From Pedobacter miscanthi (GTDB lineage Bacteria > Bacteroidota > Bacteroidia > Sphingobacteriales > Sphingobacteriaceae): a DNA stretch of 64,000 bases. How positions within the stretch are numbered: the first letter of the stretch is position 1; each line of letters starts with the position of its first letter. The notes beneath the pieces are model-generated. The model was given only the letters and a program-made list of their open reading frames with translations. It ran no database searches and was not told where the DNA came from. The stretch is taken from the NCBI RefSeq assembly GCF_003315595.1, contig NZ_QNQU01000010.1, forward strand, positions 29,202 to 93,201. The letters are read 5' to 3'. The position numbers and the translations under genes were made by a program. Positions 46,249 through 55,696 of this stretch are shown here, in pieces.

Positions 46249-46597
46249 TACACCAGTTTTTCTCCAGCAGCTGATCCTCAACCGTTACGATATCCGGGTA
46301 ACTATCATCGGACAAAGCGTATTTGCCGTCAGAATTGGTAGAAAAGGTAATGAAGTGGATTGGCGTAGGCCTGAAGTCGAAAAACATTATCAGCAATTTC
46401 AGCTCCCCAGAGCTTTGGAGGAAAAACTACTAACCATCATGACCCATTTTAAGATGGTCTATTCAGCTATTGATCTGATCGAAACCCCAGATGGAGATTT
46501 TGTTTTTTTGGAAATCAACCCCGTGGGTGAATGGGCCTGGCTGGAGTTGGAACTGGGCATGAATATCTCAGAGAAACTGATTGATGAATTATTATGA
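46229..46597 (+). pseudogene. ATP-grasp (MvdC/D-like) remnant
   Basis: C-terminal part of an ATP-grasp ligase: TPVFLQQLILNRYDIRVTII, GQSVFAVRIG, EVDWRRPEVEKHY, MVYSAIDLIETPDGDFVFLE, INPVGEWAWLE. The E..INP metal site is complete, but the N-terminal two thirds are missing and it is joined out of frame to the KAP remnant. Related enzymes ligate side chains of ribosomally made peptides (graspetides). Overlaps the downstream membrane-protein gene by ATGA. Confidence 0.72.
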
Positions 46598-47418
46598 GTG
46601 AGCTTAAAGAATACCTGGCACCGCTGGTGATGCCACAAAAAAAGATCAGACCGTTACTAAAAAGCTTAAAAAGTTCGTGGAGCATTCTCATTCATGGAAT
46701 TTTGCCCCACCAAAGCGCTGTTCAACCTGAAAAACTTTTTTTTGACGAGCACATTGGCAGCGAGGAAGAATATATGGCGGAACTGGCTATGGAACTCTAC
46801 AAAGAATCCACCGCCCGTATCGATGCACTGGAAGAGAAGGGATTTAAATTATTGACCTACATCTCTGCAATATCGGCCATTTCGGTTTACTTTATCGGAA
46901 AGGAACTAGATGGCTTTTTCAAATATACTGTGATTGCTTCACTGCTATTTTTGGTCATCGCGATAGTAATCTCGCTGCGCTGTATTGGGATCAAACAACA
47001 AAAAGCATTGTTCATCGATAGCCTGTTCAAATTTGAGACAGATGCAGCGCCAAGTGCACAAAGTAAAAAGGCTATAATCGCCAGTCTGATCAACTGCGCG
47101 GTCTTTAATTAAACCGTTTCCGATAATACCGCAGACATACTGCGTGCCTCCAGATTTATGCTCTCCATTGGTATATGGACCACGGCACTTTCCTGTGTCT
47201 TTTTTCTTTATAAATCTCCTGACAAAGCGGAAATGCGTATGGTAAAATTTTCTGACAGCACCTATATAAGGGATGCTGTATCAAACTTAAAAATCCAATC
47301 CCTGTCAAATGCAGCCCAGGAGAAATTAAACCACCAATTGAAAACAAAACTGGACTCTCTTGAAATGATCACCCGAAAATATATCAATGAAAAGCCGGGA
47401 AATGACACCGGTAAGTAA
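46594..47418 (+). pseudogene. Four-helix membrane protein split by an in-frame stop
   Basis: 172 codons, TAA at 47110-47112, then the same frame continues TVSDNTADILRASRFMLSIG and on to 47418; total 274 aa. Two predicted helices at about 86-104 and 108-130 (LLTYISAISAISVYFI, TVIASLLFLVIAIVISL) and more hydrophobic segments around the stop (ASLINCAVF, SIGIWTTALSCVFFLY). Topology resembles SLATT-like or other small effector membrane proteins, but I cannot name the family. Coupled to the ATP-grasp gene, it was probably its partner. Confidence 0.65.
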
Positions 47419-47506
47419 CAACCATAAACGCTGTATAATTGGATATTTCAGCTAAAGTGACTACTCCATCCGGGATGATACTGAATTTCGCTTAAAACAG
47501 GCATTA

Positions 47507-48553
47507 TCACTTATTTTTAAAAAGAATCTTAAGAACCGGTTCCAATTCTAAAGTCAGATATAAGTAGGTAATCAATTTTATCGCATTTATTTTTGTTCCA
47601 AAATCATTATTTGCCCCGTGTAAAATAGAATGCCGGTTTAAAACATCTGCATCTCCCTTTTCTGATCTGTAGTAACCATAATACTGGTTACTAAATGTAA
47701 GGAAAGAACTGAGTGCCATACCTGCAAAGCCAAGGCCATGTTCGTGTTTTTCAGATAACACTTTGTATTCTGCCCTGCTGATTTCATTTTTAGTCAATAA
47801 AACCATTAGTTTCCGGGTTGCAGCCCCGGGTTTTAGGTTATCGATTTCTTGCTCGCCAAATCCAGCTGCCTTGAACATGGCATTTACAGAAACCATATCT
47901 TTGCCAAAATCCTTGGTATCAAAATAACGGCGGGTTAGAAAATCTAAAATCGGATATATAGAAGTAATACAGGATGCGTAACGACCCTTTTTAAAATTCG
48001 CAAAGATCTCTTTTACAATATCTCTTTTTTCCTGAAGTATCTGGTTTTCAATAATTTTTAGAGACAGATAATCATAGTTTTCATTAAATAATTCAATATT
48101 GAAGGTTGAAATATTTGTCACACCGAAAAACCTACAGATTAAAGGAACGATGAGATAATCAAAATATTCCAATTTCTTTCGCTTATGATAACGTAAAAGC
48201 CACATACATCTGGTTATAATGTTTCTTGGCATCTCAAATGCTTCATCAATCTTTAATCTAAGCCCGCCAAACAGATCAAAATATTTAAAATCATTCATTC
48301 CAAGTTTTGTAAACATAAACTCATTGAGATATCCAATTTTGATTTTTGCAGGGTTAACGTATAAAGGAAGCGGCCAATTGTGCTCATCGTAAATCCAACA
48401 GGCATAACGCATCACATCTATCGTTCTGTGGCGGAGATACAATTGTAAACTTTCACTTATATTTTTAGGATAAACCGGGAGTTTAGTTTTTGGCTTTTTA
48501 GGTATTTTCTTTTTTAATGTCTCTAGATTAGCCTTCAGTTTTTTGGAATCCAT
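47507..48553 (-). CDS. HEPN-domain protein, partner of the giant NTPase
   Basis: 348 aa. Basic N-terminus (KKKIPKKPKTK), helical middle and a C-terminal domain with R307-HSIL-H312-G, the Rx4H motif typical of HEPN nucleases (NRHSILHG, then a helix TKINAIKLITYLYLTLEL). HEPN proteins cut RNA or act as toxins in abortive infection. It starts 51 bases after the 1710-aa nuclease-STAND gene on the same strand, so the two form an operon. Residues 1-200 match no family I know. Confidence 0.72.
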   Translation of the reverse strand: MDSKKLKANLETLKKKIPKKPKTKLPVYPKNISESLQLYLRHRTIDVMRYACWIYDEHNWPLPLYVNPAKIKIGYLNEFMFTKLGMNDFKYFDLFGGLRLKIDEAFEMPRNIITRCMWLLRYHKRKKLEYFDYLIVPLICRFFGVTNISTFNIELFNENYDYLSLKIIENQILQEKRDIVKEIFANFKKGRYASCITSIYPILDFLTRRYFDTKDFGKDMVSVNAMFKAAGFGEQEIDNLKPGAATRKLMVLLTKNEISRAEYKVLSEKHEHGLGFAGMALSSFLTFSNQYYGYYRSEKGDADVLNRHSILHGANNDFGTKINAIKLITYLYLTLELEPVLKILFKNK

Positions 48554-48603
48554 TGTAATTTTTATTGAAAAGATTTTAACTGAATTTCTTTTTTTCTGCT
48601 AGG

Positions 48604-51600
48604 TCAAAGTACGGAAATCATAGCCTTTTGAAGTTCAATCCCGACTGTACTTCGTATTGACACGAGGTACTCTACCAACAACCTAAAGAGCACTAACGAA
48701 TCTTCATCAATTAGGTTAGCACGGTATTTATGCCATAATGTATTCAAGCAGTCTTCCAATTTTTTATCGTGTTTAGGATGGCCGACATAAATTCTTCCCT
48801 CGGGAGCATTCTCTTTCATTTTAAGTGCCATGCCAAAAAAGAGATTCAACGTGTAAAGCCCTTTAAAAAGCATAAAAATCCCCGAAGGAGTAGGCAAAAA
48901 CTTTAAAAGGCCTAGCATTACGTACGGATTGAGACTAGATTTGGTAAGATATATCGAATAAAGATCCTGACATCGCGCCGTAAAATCACTAAAATCATCT
49001 TCCCAAATACCAACTGTGTCGGGATCTAATCCGTAGAGACAAAGCCGGAAGTCACTTTGCCTGTCAACAGAAGCGATCTTCCAGGTCTCTAGGTCCTTGG
49101 TAAATATCACCATTCGGTGGAGCAGCTGTACCATCATACCATGCTCAGCCGGTCTATCGATATTTTTGAGGTAGAAACACCTCATTAATAGTTCAATCTG
49201 CTTAACACCGATATAGCCGTATTGCAGAATTGGCTGCCAGAATACATCTTGCCGGCTCTCCTCTTCTATTGAAAAAACAACTGTCCAGAGATTCATTAGC
49301 ATATACCTTGAAAGCTCGTCTGGAAAATCGTCAAGTTTTTTTCCACCGGGCACAATAGGCCCCATCTGATAGATCATATAGGCAATACCTTTTAGCCAAT
49401 AACCTTCGATCAGTTGTGTATCTTCTGGTGATAGTGAGTCCAAAGTTATTGGCAATGCTTTAAAAAAAGCTAAAATATAATCATTGTTTGCGGGAGCTAA
49501 GCGGGAATAGTCCGGACTGTTTTCCTTATCCTCTCGTCTTCCCCTGCCCTTAGCCAGGCGGACTTCATGCTGCTTCAACTTCTCCCAGTCCATGGGCAGA
49601 CCGGCTATCCGGTTATCTATAAAATCCTCAATCAAGTTTTTGAAATCCTCAGAAAGGTCTGGCTTATAGGGTTTACTTTGAAAACAATATCTCAAAAGCA
49701 GATTCTGCAATTGAAGGAATTCAGGATCGGACCAGTTTCTTAGCATGCCGGCATACTGGAAAACCTTCTGGGTAGAATCGAGGTTAAAAAGCAGCAGACA
49801 CATGGCAATAATTTCGCGGCCTAGCCTGGATTGTGTATCATGAAAATAAAGCCCAGGTGCCATTATGCACAGGAAAGAATGCCAGTTCAGACCAGTACCG
49901 AATTCATGGGATTTTTCCAGGTTAATAAATCTGTGTTTTAAAATAGCCAATGTGGTGTTAGCTATATATTCCCAGTACCCGAAATGCTCATCTTCCCAGA
50001 TTTTGCTTGAAAAAATCAACCTGGCCGCTACTGCTGTAATATGGGTATATGGGGAGTGGATCGAATATTTATCGGGTTTATACGGTCCACTTTGTTCCCA
50101 AATTCGAACAAGAGTGGTTAAGGATTCAAAATACTTTTTGGATTCATCCAAATTCAGCAGCTCTCCGTCTTTTATTGCCTGCATTTGCTGATACTCTTCA
50201 ACAAAAAGATTAGCAGATTCGGTTTTCTTTTTACGTGTTTTTTTTGTGCTGGGTACTGGTAATGGTTTTTGACTGTAGCTAATTACTTCATCATTTCTCC
50301 ATTCCAAATTATAATTTTCAAGATCAAAATAATATAGCAGGTCATTGGCATACTGTCCCAGATTCTTATCAGACGGGGCTGATTCCGCCCGTAACTTCCA
50401 GGCTTTAATCACTCGCTCAAAATTTTCACGATATGTGGAATCCAATATAAATTTGGGATGGAGAATTGCCGTTATGGGTGTAAAGCGCTGGCTGCGCTTG
50501 TCCCACTTTTCCTTTTGCGGATACCAGGACTTTGGAAAGCCGATATAAGACCATGCATCATACTTCGAGTTATACATCCTGTCATAATATACCAAATCCA
50601 AATTAATAAGAAGATCATGCAGGATGGCATCAAAAAGTACAGGCTTGGATTTCCCCACCACAAAAACAAGTCCGAGGATGGCGAGGGATTTTGTTTTTTC
50701 CAGCATATACTCAAGATAAGGGGAAATATCTACGGCCTCTTCCAGCTTATCATACAGGAAATTTTCCAGAGACATCAGAATCGATATCAACATATCGGGC
50801 GTACCTGCTGTTCCCATGTCTTTATTCCAGCCAAACACCCGGTAATCACCAAAGAAAAATTTCGAATGCTCTCCAATACCAACCGAAAGGCCAATGGGGC
50901 CATCATCCTTGTGATAGTTTTTTTCAATATAACGATCAGTGCAAAAATCCGTCAATTTACAGATAAAACCAATAGCTTCATGGGGGCTAAATTTTAGAAA
51001 ATTTGTAAACGGTCCCCGTAAGAAAAACGGCGTATTATAGTCAAAATCATTGACGATAAAAAGATTACCATCTTCGGGACGGTGATAAAAGGGGGGGATA
51101 TCATTTGGTTCATCTATAATACAGGCCAGAAGTAGCTCGCCAGCCAATCCTGGCTCAAGCAGATACATGGGTGTTAAAGTGTCGGCCTCCATGCACACTT
51201 TCCTGAACTCTTCATTTATCCGGCTTGTTGGTCCATCAGGCCAGGGCTTGGTCCTATGATCATTGGGGATGTAATTTTCTAACTTCTCTTTCTCCCTACA
51301 GGCAAGCTTTAGGCTGAGTTCCTTGACTTCCGCCCTTGCTTCTGCAAATCCGAATAACATGGCTTTAATAGCCTTTTGGTTTGCATCCTTCACTTCACCA
51401 CCTGGATAGGTATTACGTTTTGATGCTATTTTGGCAACAATATGAATTGCGATTTTAACGGCCCTGTCCCGCAAGAGAAAGCTGGGAGCATGTTTTAACC
51501 AAATGAATACCATTTTTGAAAGCCCGATTTCATCCAAGCCCGCAACAACTTCAAGATTCCCTAAAATAAAATCCAATACTGGTGGCCAATAGTGAAATAT

Positions 51601-53736
51601 TGGTAAACGGTCGATATCTATTGCTTTTTGTTCTGCAATTCCAACTTCCCTGCAACTTCTTAAGACTTCGGGATTGACTGTAGTTGCCTTGATGAGAAAT
51701 AGTTCAATTAAACGCTTTAAGTACTCCCCCTCTTTTTTGAACAATAATTCTTTATGTGTTTCAAGGCTTTGGTCTGAGTTTGAACCGATAAAAAGTCCTG
51801 TCAGAAAAACATCTTGTATGATGATACTTTTGGTCTCGCTGGAACTTAAGCCCATAAACTGCTTTTGCCAGGCATTACTGCCACTTTCACGCGCTAGCAG
51901 AAAAAGAGCGTAGAGTTGTATTGCCCGGTCCCACATAATTGTTGAAACCTTTTTTTCTTCTGTAAAACTTTTGAACTTATCGCTAGAAGAACGAAAATGC
52001 CGGTATCTCGCCCAATCTCCGTATAGATCATGAACAAAACTTATCTTCCCGTCACGAAAGCGAAGAAACCCTCTGGTAACCAGATCATCAACCGGATCCA
52101 GATCACTCGTGGTAAACCGAGAGGTATCAATAGTTAGGTTAAGGCTGTCTGCTTGTATTGAAGCCAAAGCGATCATAAAGGAAGGGTGCTTTACGCCCAT
52201 TTTTTCAATCTCCTCCCTCCAGATCAAATCAATTATAACTGTTTCTGAAAAAGTGTCCTCATCATGGCTCAGCTGCGAAATGTGATAGGATAGCTTGTCT
52301 AAAAGTTTAAGGTTACTGACAATTTTGCGAAATTTTTCATCCAGCATCAGTCTAGCAAGCTCCGGAAAGGCTTCTATCAACGCTATATTTTCACGCTCAC
52401 CAAGATTTTCTACCATAACAAGCGCATCGCTTGTAACTGAAATATTTCTTCTGCTAAGAAACAGGTAAACCTCACTGACACTGTCGGAAGGGATGGTAAA
52501 CAAAATTTTCCAGGAACTATCGCCCAGTGCTAAAATAAACCGGAGCAATCTTGCCAGCCTATCCTGCTGTTGTGGGTTGGTAAGTTTTTCCGGCCCATCA
52601 ATGATCAAATAAGATGGTCTGGTTGTACCCTTCTCAATCAGTTCTTCCAGGCTATGTTCAAGGCCGAGACCATTACTTAAGTTGGGTAACTCAAAATCCA
52701 CTGCCTCCAGCCAAATTACATTTGCAGAAGACGCAACTGTTTGGACAAACTTTTTGGCAGCTATCGTTTTCCCTGCTCCCGAGCTGCCTGATAGTATACA
52801 GATGTGATTATTAATAAAATTTTTCTGGATTAATTCCAGCTGATTAGTTCTCGAAAAATTAATCTTTCCTCCAATTGTATCTTGCAAAATCCCAATTGAC
52901 AGGGCTGTTCTTTCCCTAACCTTATCCCAGTCTTTTTTGAAGACAGGAAAATCTTTTAACCTAAAAACTGGCAGCAGAAGCCCTATAAGTTTTATTGAAT
53001 CAAGATAACCACCAAACGGTGCAAAATCCCTGGGAATAGATCTTAAAAATGCGTAAAGCTTTGTTTTCTCTTCAATTGTGGGGTTTTCCAATAATTCACC
53101 ACAAAAATCCAGGGCTCTTTCGGCCGAAGTAGACTGAGCTGCATTTAAGTCCAACGAAAAGAAAACAAATTTTGACAACATCAACACAGATTCTTCTTTC
53201 TTCAATCCAGAAAGCACAAACAAGGAATCCGGACACTGAAATGAAAGATATATTGAACGCTTCTGTACAGAATTTGCTTTGTGTTTGGTGTTTTTCTGAT
53301 AAAAAACAGCTGCATCCTGAAGTCTGGCCTGTTGAATCACCGCATCTAAATCCTCGCCCAGTTTTCTGGCCAGCGGTGGTTGAATTAGACCACAGTAATC
53401 TTTATTGCTGTTAAAAGGATTGTCTTCTTTCTCCAGATACTGTTGCCACAACAGCTGGTTTAGCTCAGAATCAATCCCATTATTATTAATATGCTGATTG
53501 CTTTTTATCGAAAATCCAATTTTATATTCTTCCGTTCCGGAATCCATCGTCAAAACCACATCATCAAATAACCAGCCGTTCGCTCTCATCTGCAATTCGA
53601 TGCGGACGATAGTCCCAAATGTTGGACCAAATGGCTGCTTATTGCAGAGCATGCAAAGCGAGAGGTAGGCAACAACGTTATCCTCGTACGTTGTACCGTT
53701 CATTCCAGTCTGTAAAGTTGTTGCGATTTCCCCCAT
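48604..53736 (-). CDS. Giant nuclease-STAND NTPase (Avs-like)
   Basis: 1710 aa. N-terminal domain (about 15-180) resembles Cap4/PD-(D/E)XK nucleases: FDDVVL with D58/D59 and FSIK with K78, although the usual E/Q of the E-x-K position is S76. A STAND NTPase follows: Walker A G317-SSGAGKT, Walker B YLIIDGPEKL (376-385) and a winged-helix segment FVHDLYGDWARYR (567-579). The last about 1100 residues are helical, probably a sensor of repeats. The layout matches Avs antiviral proteins that recognise phage terminase or portal and then cut DNA, but the C-terminus is not one I recognise. Confidence 0.78.
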   Translation of the reverse strand: MGEIATTLQTGMNGTTYEDNVVAYLSLCMLCNKQPFGPTFGTIVRIELQMRANGWLFDDVVLTMDSGTEEYKIGFSIKSNQHINNNGIDSELNQLLWQQYLEKEDNPFNSNKDYCGLIQPPLARKLGEDLDAVIQQARLQDAAVFYQKNTKHKANSVQKRSIYLSFQCPDSLFVLSGLKKEESVLMLSKFVFFSLDLNAAQSTSAERALDFCGELLENPTIEEKTKLYAFLRSIPRDFAPFGGYLDSIKLIGLLLPVFRLKDFPVFKKDWDKVRERTALSIGILQDTIGGKINFSRTNQLELIQKNFINNHICILSGSSGAGKTIAAKKFVQTVASSANVIWLEAVDFELPNLSNGLGLEHSLEELIEKGTTRPSYLIIDGPEKLTNPQQQDRLARLLRFILALGDSSWKILFTIPSDSVSEVYLFLSRRNISVTSDALVMVENLGERENIALIEAFPELARLMLDEKFRKIVSNLKLLDKLSYHISQLSHDEDTFSETVIIDLIWREEIEKMGVKHPSFMIALASIQADSLNLTIDTSRFTTSDLDPVDDLVTRGFLRFRDGKISFVHDLYGDWARYRHFRSSSDKFKSFTEEKKVSTIMWDRAIQLYALFLLARESGSNAWQKQFMGLSSSETKSIIIQDVFLTGLFIGSNSDQSLETHKELLFKKEGEYLKRLIELFLIKATTVNPEVLRSCREVGIAEQKAIDIDRLPIFHYWPPVLDFILGNLEVVAGLDEIGLSKMVFIWLKHAPSFLLRDRAVKIAIHIVAKIASKRNTYPGGEVKDANQKAIKAMLFGFAEARAEVKELSLKLACREKEKLENYIPNDHRTKPWPDGPTSRINEEFRKVCMEADTLTPMYLLEPGLAGELLLACIIDEPNDIPPFYHRPEDGNLFIVNDFDYNTPFFLRGPFTNFLKFSPHEAIGFICKLTDFCTDRYIEKNYHKDDGPIGLSVGIGEHSKFFFGDYRVFGWNKDMGTAGTPDMLISILMSLENFLYDKLEEAVDISPYLEYMLEKTKSLAILGLVFVVGKSKPVLFDAILHDLLINLDLVYYDRMYNSKYDAWSYIGFPKSWYPQKEKWDKRSQRFTPITAILHPKFILDSTYRENFERVIKAWKLRAESAPSDKNLGQYANDLLYYFDLENYNLEWRNDEVISYSQKPLPVPSTKKTRKKKTESANLFVEEYQQMQAIKDGELLNLDESKKYFESLTTLVRIWEQSGPYKPDKYSIHSPYTHITAVAARLIFSSKIWEDEHFGYWEYIANTTLAILKHRFINLEKSHEFGTGLNWHSFLCIMAPGLYFHDTQSRLGREIIAMCLLLFNLDSTQKVFQYAGMLRNWSDPEFLQLQNLLLRYCFQSKPYKPDLSEDFKNLIEDFIDNRIAGLPMDWEKLKQHEVRLAKGRGRREDKENSPDYSRLAPANNDYILAFFKALPITLDSLSPEDTQLIEGYWLKGIAYMIYQMGPIVPGGKKLDDFPDELSRYMLMNLWTVVFSIEEESRQDVFWQPILQYGYIGVKQIELLMRCFYLKNIDRPAEHGMMVQLLHRMVIFTKDLETWKIASVDRQSDFRLCLYGLDPDTVGIWEDDFSDFTARCQDLYSIYLTKSSLNPYVMLGLLKFLPTPSGIFMLFKGLYTLNLFFGMALKMKENAPEGRIYVGHPKHDKKLEDCLNTLWHKYRANLIDEDSLVLFRLLVEYLVSIRSTVGIELQKAMISVL

Positions 53737-54203
53737 GGTTATGTATTCCCCTAAGGTAAAAAGTGTGGATCAAAATTATCTGATCACTGGGAGGAATTTA
53801 TCCACAAAAGAAACTTTTACAACAGAGGCCCATCACTTTTGCGAAGGCTTCCCTTTCTGATATTGCGCTCTTAGCGCCTGCTGTCGGGGATCAGCATATA
53901 GCGCTTTTATATTTTCATCATTAATGACCTGATTAGCGAAAAAAAAGCAAACCAAACTTAATTCTGAATAGAAGATTTTAGAAGGGCGCAACCCAAATAA
54001 TGTTCAGCAAATTGCAAGCCAGAGATAAACTTATTATGTATGCATCATCGCTGGAGCACGCAGCCGGTGATCATTTACCTAACTTTCATTACCAAAGATC
54101 TGATGACATTGGATAACGTCCTAAAATCCCATAGTAGCTTTGTGGTAAATGAAGTGAAGCGAAATCTGAACTATCCGCTTCACTAAAAAATACCAATAAT
54201 AAT
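53737..54203. other. Gap with possible coding remnant
   Basis: 467 bases. On the minus strand an open stretch without ATG (about 53839-53994; LRPSKIFYSELSLVCFFF, ENIKALYADPRQQALRAQYQ, stop) has protein-like composition and may be the tail of a lost gene. Nothing else supported. Confidence 0.35.
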
Positions 54204-54986
54204 TTAGTTAAGGTTTAAAGACTGATCATCAGCCTGAGCTGCTAATTGGATAACATAGCCAACCGAAAAAGAGTCGATTAAAGAAAGCGCATAGTTACGG
54301 TCTATTGGCAACATATCAGGTGTCAATACATCTTCATCAATGAATTTTTCCGCATCCCATAACAAACGGGTCAACTCGGGATTCTCAGGTTCGATACGCT
54401 CAAAGACACGCTCAAATGCCTGATTTGCTGCCGTAATGAATTCTTCACGGTCATCCTTATTTAGTGGGAGCGAAGATATTTTTGTGGTAGGAACACTTGA
54501 TACACTGTCATCCTTTTCCCATTCAATTTCAATATCTTCGTCTTTTAACAGTCGATAATCATCGTAATAAATGTCTTGTTCTCCTTCCAGGAAAACGTCT
54601 GTAAAGATTTGCAATTTAAATTCATCATCAAGCTTTACTTTATTTTCAGTTTCAATATGCGAAAGGTAATCAACCCAGTCCCGTACACTAACTCTATCCA
54701 TGTTATCATAAAGTAAAAATGATAACTCAATTTTGGCTGGCGAAGCTTTTGAAAAGTCTGACCACTTATCCAGGCCGCATAATTTTGCAATTACATGCAG
54801 GGCATTCCCTAACTTAAAGTTTTCTTCATTAATATTGAAGTCATGTACGAGCAAGTCGAACTTGAAAAATTTCGGATCGTAGTCATACACGTTACGCCGC
54901 AGTTTAGGATCAAATGAAGAGGTTTGGGTTTTGAAATCTTTGTGAAGATTTTTTGCTTGGAGTTTTAAATACTCAATAGGTGTCAT
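54204..54986 (-). CDS. Hypothetical acidic protein
   Basis: 260 aa, strongly acidic. N-terminal IEYLKLQAKNLHKDFKTQ and LHVIAKLCGLDKWSDFSKAS give a compact helical domain; the middle is rich in D and E (DEDIEIEWEKDD). No recognised family. Solitary gene between the giant NTPase and dnaE2, at the edge of the accessory region. Confidence 0.65.
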   Translation of the reverse strand: MTPIEYLKLQAKNLHKDFKTQTSSFDPKLRRNVYDYDPKFFKFDLLVHDFNINEENFKLGNALHVIAKLCGLDKWSDFSKASPAKIELSFLLYDNMDRVSVRDWVDYLSHIETENKVKLDDEFKLQIFTDVFLEGEQDIYYDDYRLLKDEDIEIEWEKDDSVSSVPTTKISSLPLNKDDREEFITAANQAFERVFERIEPENPELTRLLWDAEKFIDEDVLTPDMLPIDRNYALSLIDSFSVGYVIQLAAQADDQSLNLN

Positions 54987-55435
54987 AATACATTCCTGTT
55001 TAGACCTACTTAACTATCCTTTGTATTTGCGTTCGTAATCTTGTTTGGATAATAAGCAGGAGGTTTGCATTATTAAACAATTAATTGGCTGAATAGATCT
55101 TTGCACGAACGAGCAAGCTTGCCAAAAAGCTTACACAATTATAGAAATAAAAATTCTTAATGTCAATACCTGAATTCAGCTTAAAATTATTTTGGATATT
55201 TTTCGAGGCATAAGACTCAACCAAATAAACCTCCCAAAAAACCATCAAAATTCACAAGAAAAAATTTAACAATTTTATCTATACGGTAATAGGTACTAAT
55301 TTTAAATAATCCAATAGTTGCAGAATGAAATAGCACTCGATGAAAGCGTGGTAATTCGGTTATAGTCCGTCTATTCTCGTATCCGGTCCGGCCTTAACTT
55401 AGTGCTTATTATTTTAAGTACATAATATAAATACT
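54987..55435. other. Gap without recognisable features
   Basis: 449 A/T-rich bases between a minus-strand hypothetical gene and a small membrane-protein gene; no RNA, repeat or reading frame I can support. Confidence 0.4.
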
Positions 55436-55687
55436 ATGGATGCAATACTGAGCCTCAACTTCGTGAACATGATTGAAACACTTTTTTTGACCTTAAAATA
55501 TATTGATATGACGATAATTGTCCTCATCATAGCCCTATTGCCAATATTTGGCTTCGCTGCATTTACCTTCAAGGGAAACATAAAACCAAATGAAAAGAAA
55601 TCGATGACATTCAAGTCCTGGTTATTCAGCTTTACCATTAACCATGAAAAAGGCGAAGATCTGAATGATGAAAACACCGAAGTTTAG
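55436..55687 (+). CDS. Small membrane protein
   Basis: 83 aa with one clear transmembrane helix (about 24-43, DMTIIVLIIALLPIFGFAAF) and a charged tail ending in EDLNDENTEV. No family recognised. Convergent with dnaE2; only 9 bases separate the two stop codons and no terminator hairpin is visible. Confidence 0.5.
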   Translation: MDAILSLNFVNMIETLFLTLKYIDMTIIVLIIALLPIFGFAAFTFKGNIKPNEKKSMTFKSWLFSFTINHEKGEDLNDENTEV

Positions 55688-55696
55688 GTCCAAAGC

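Noticed and set aside
50458..50997. 179-codon plus-strand ORF inside the giant NTPase gene
   Set aside because: Shadow frame; the minus-strand frame is continuous for 1710 codons with recognisable motifs.
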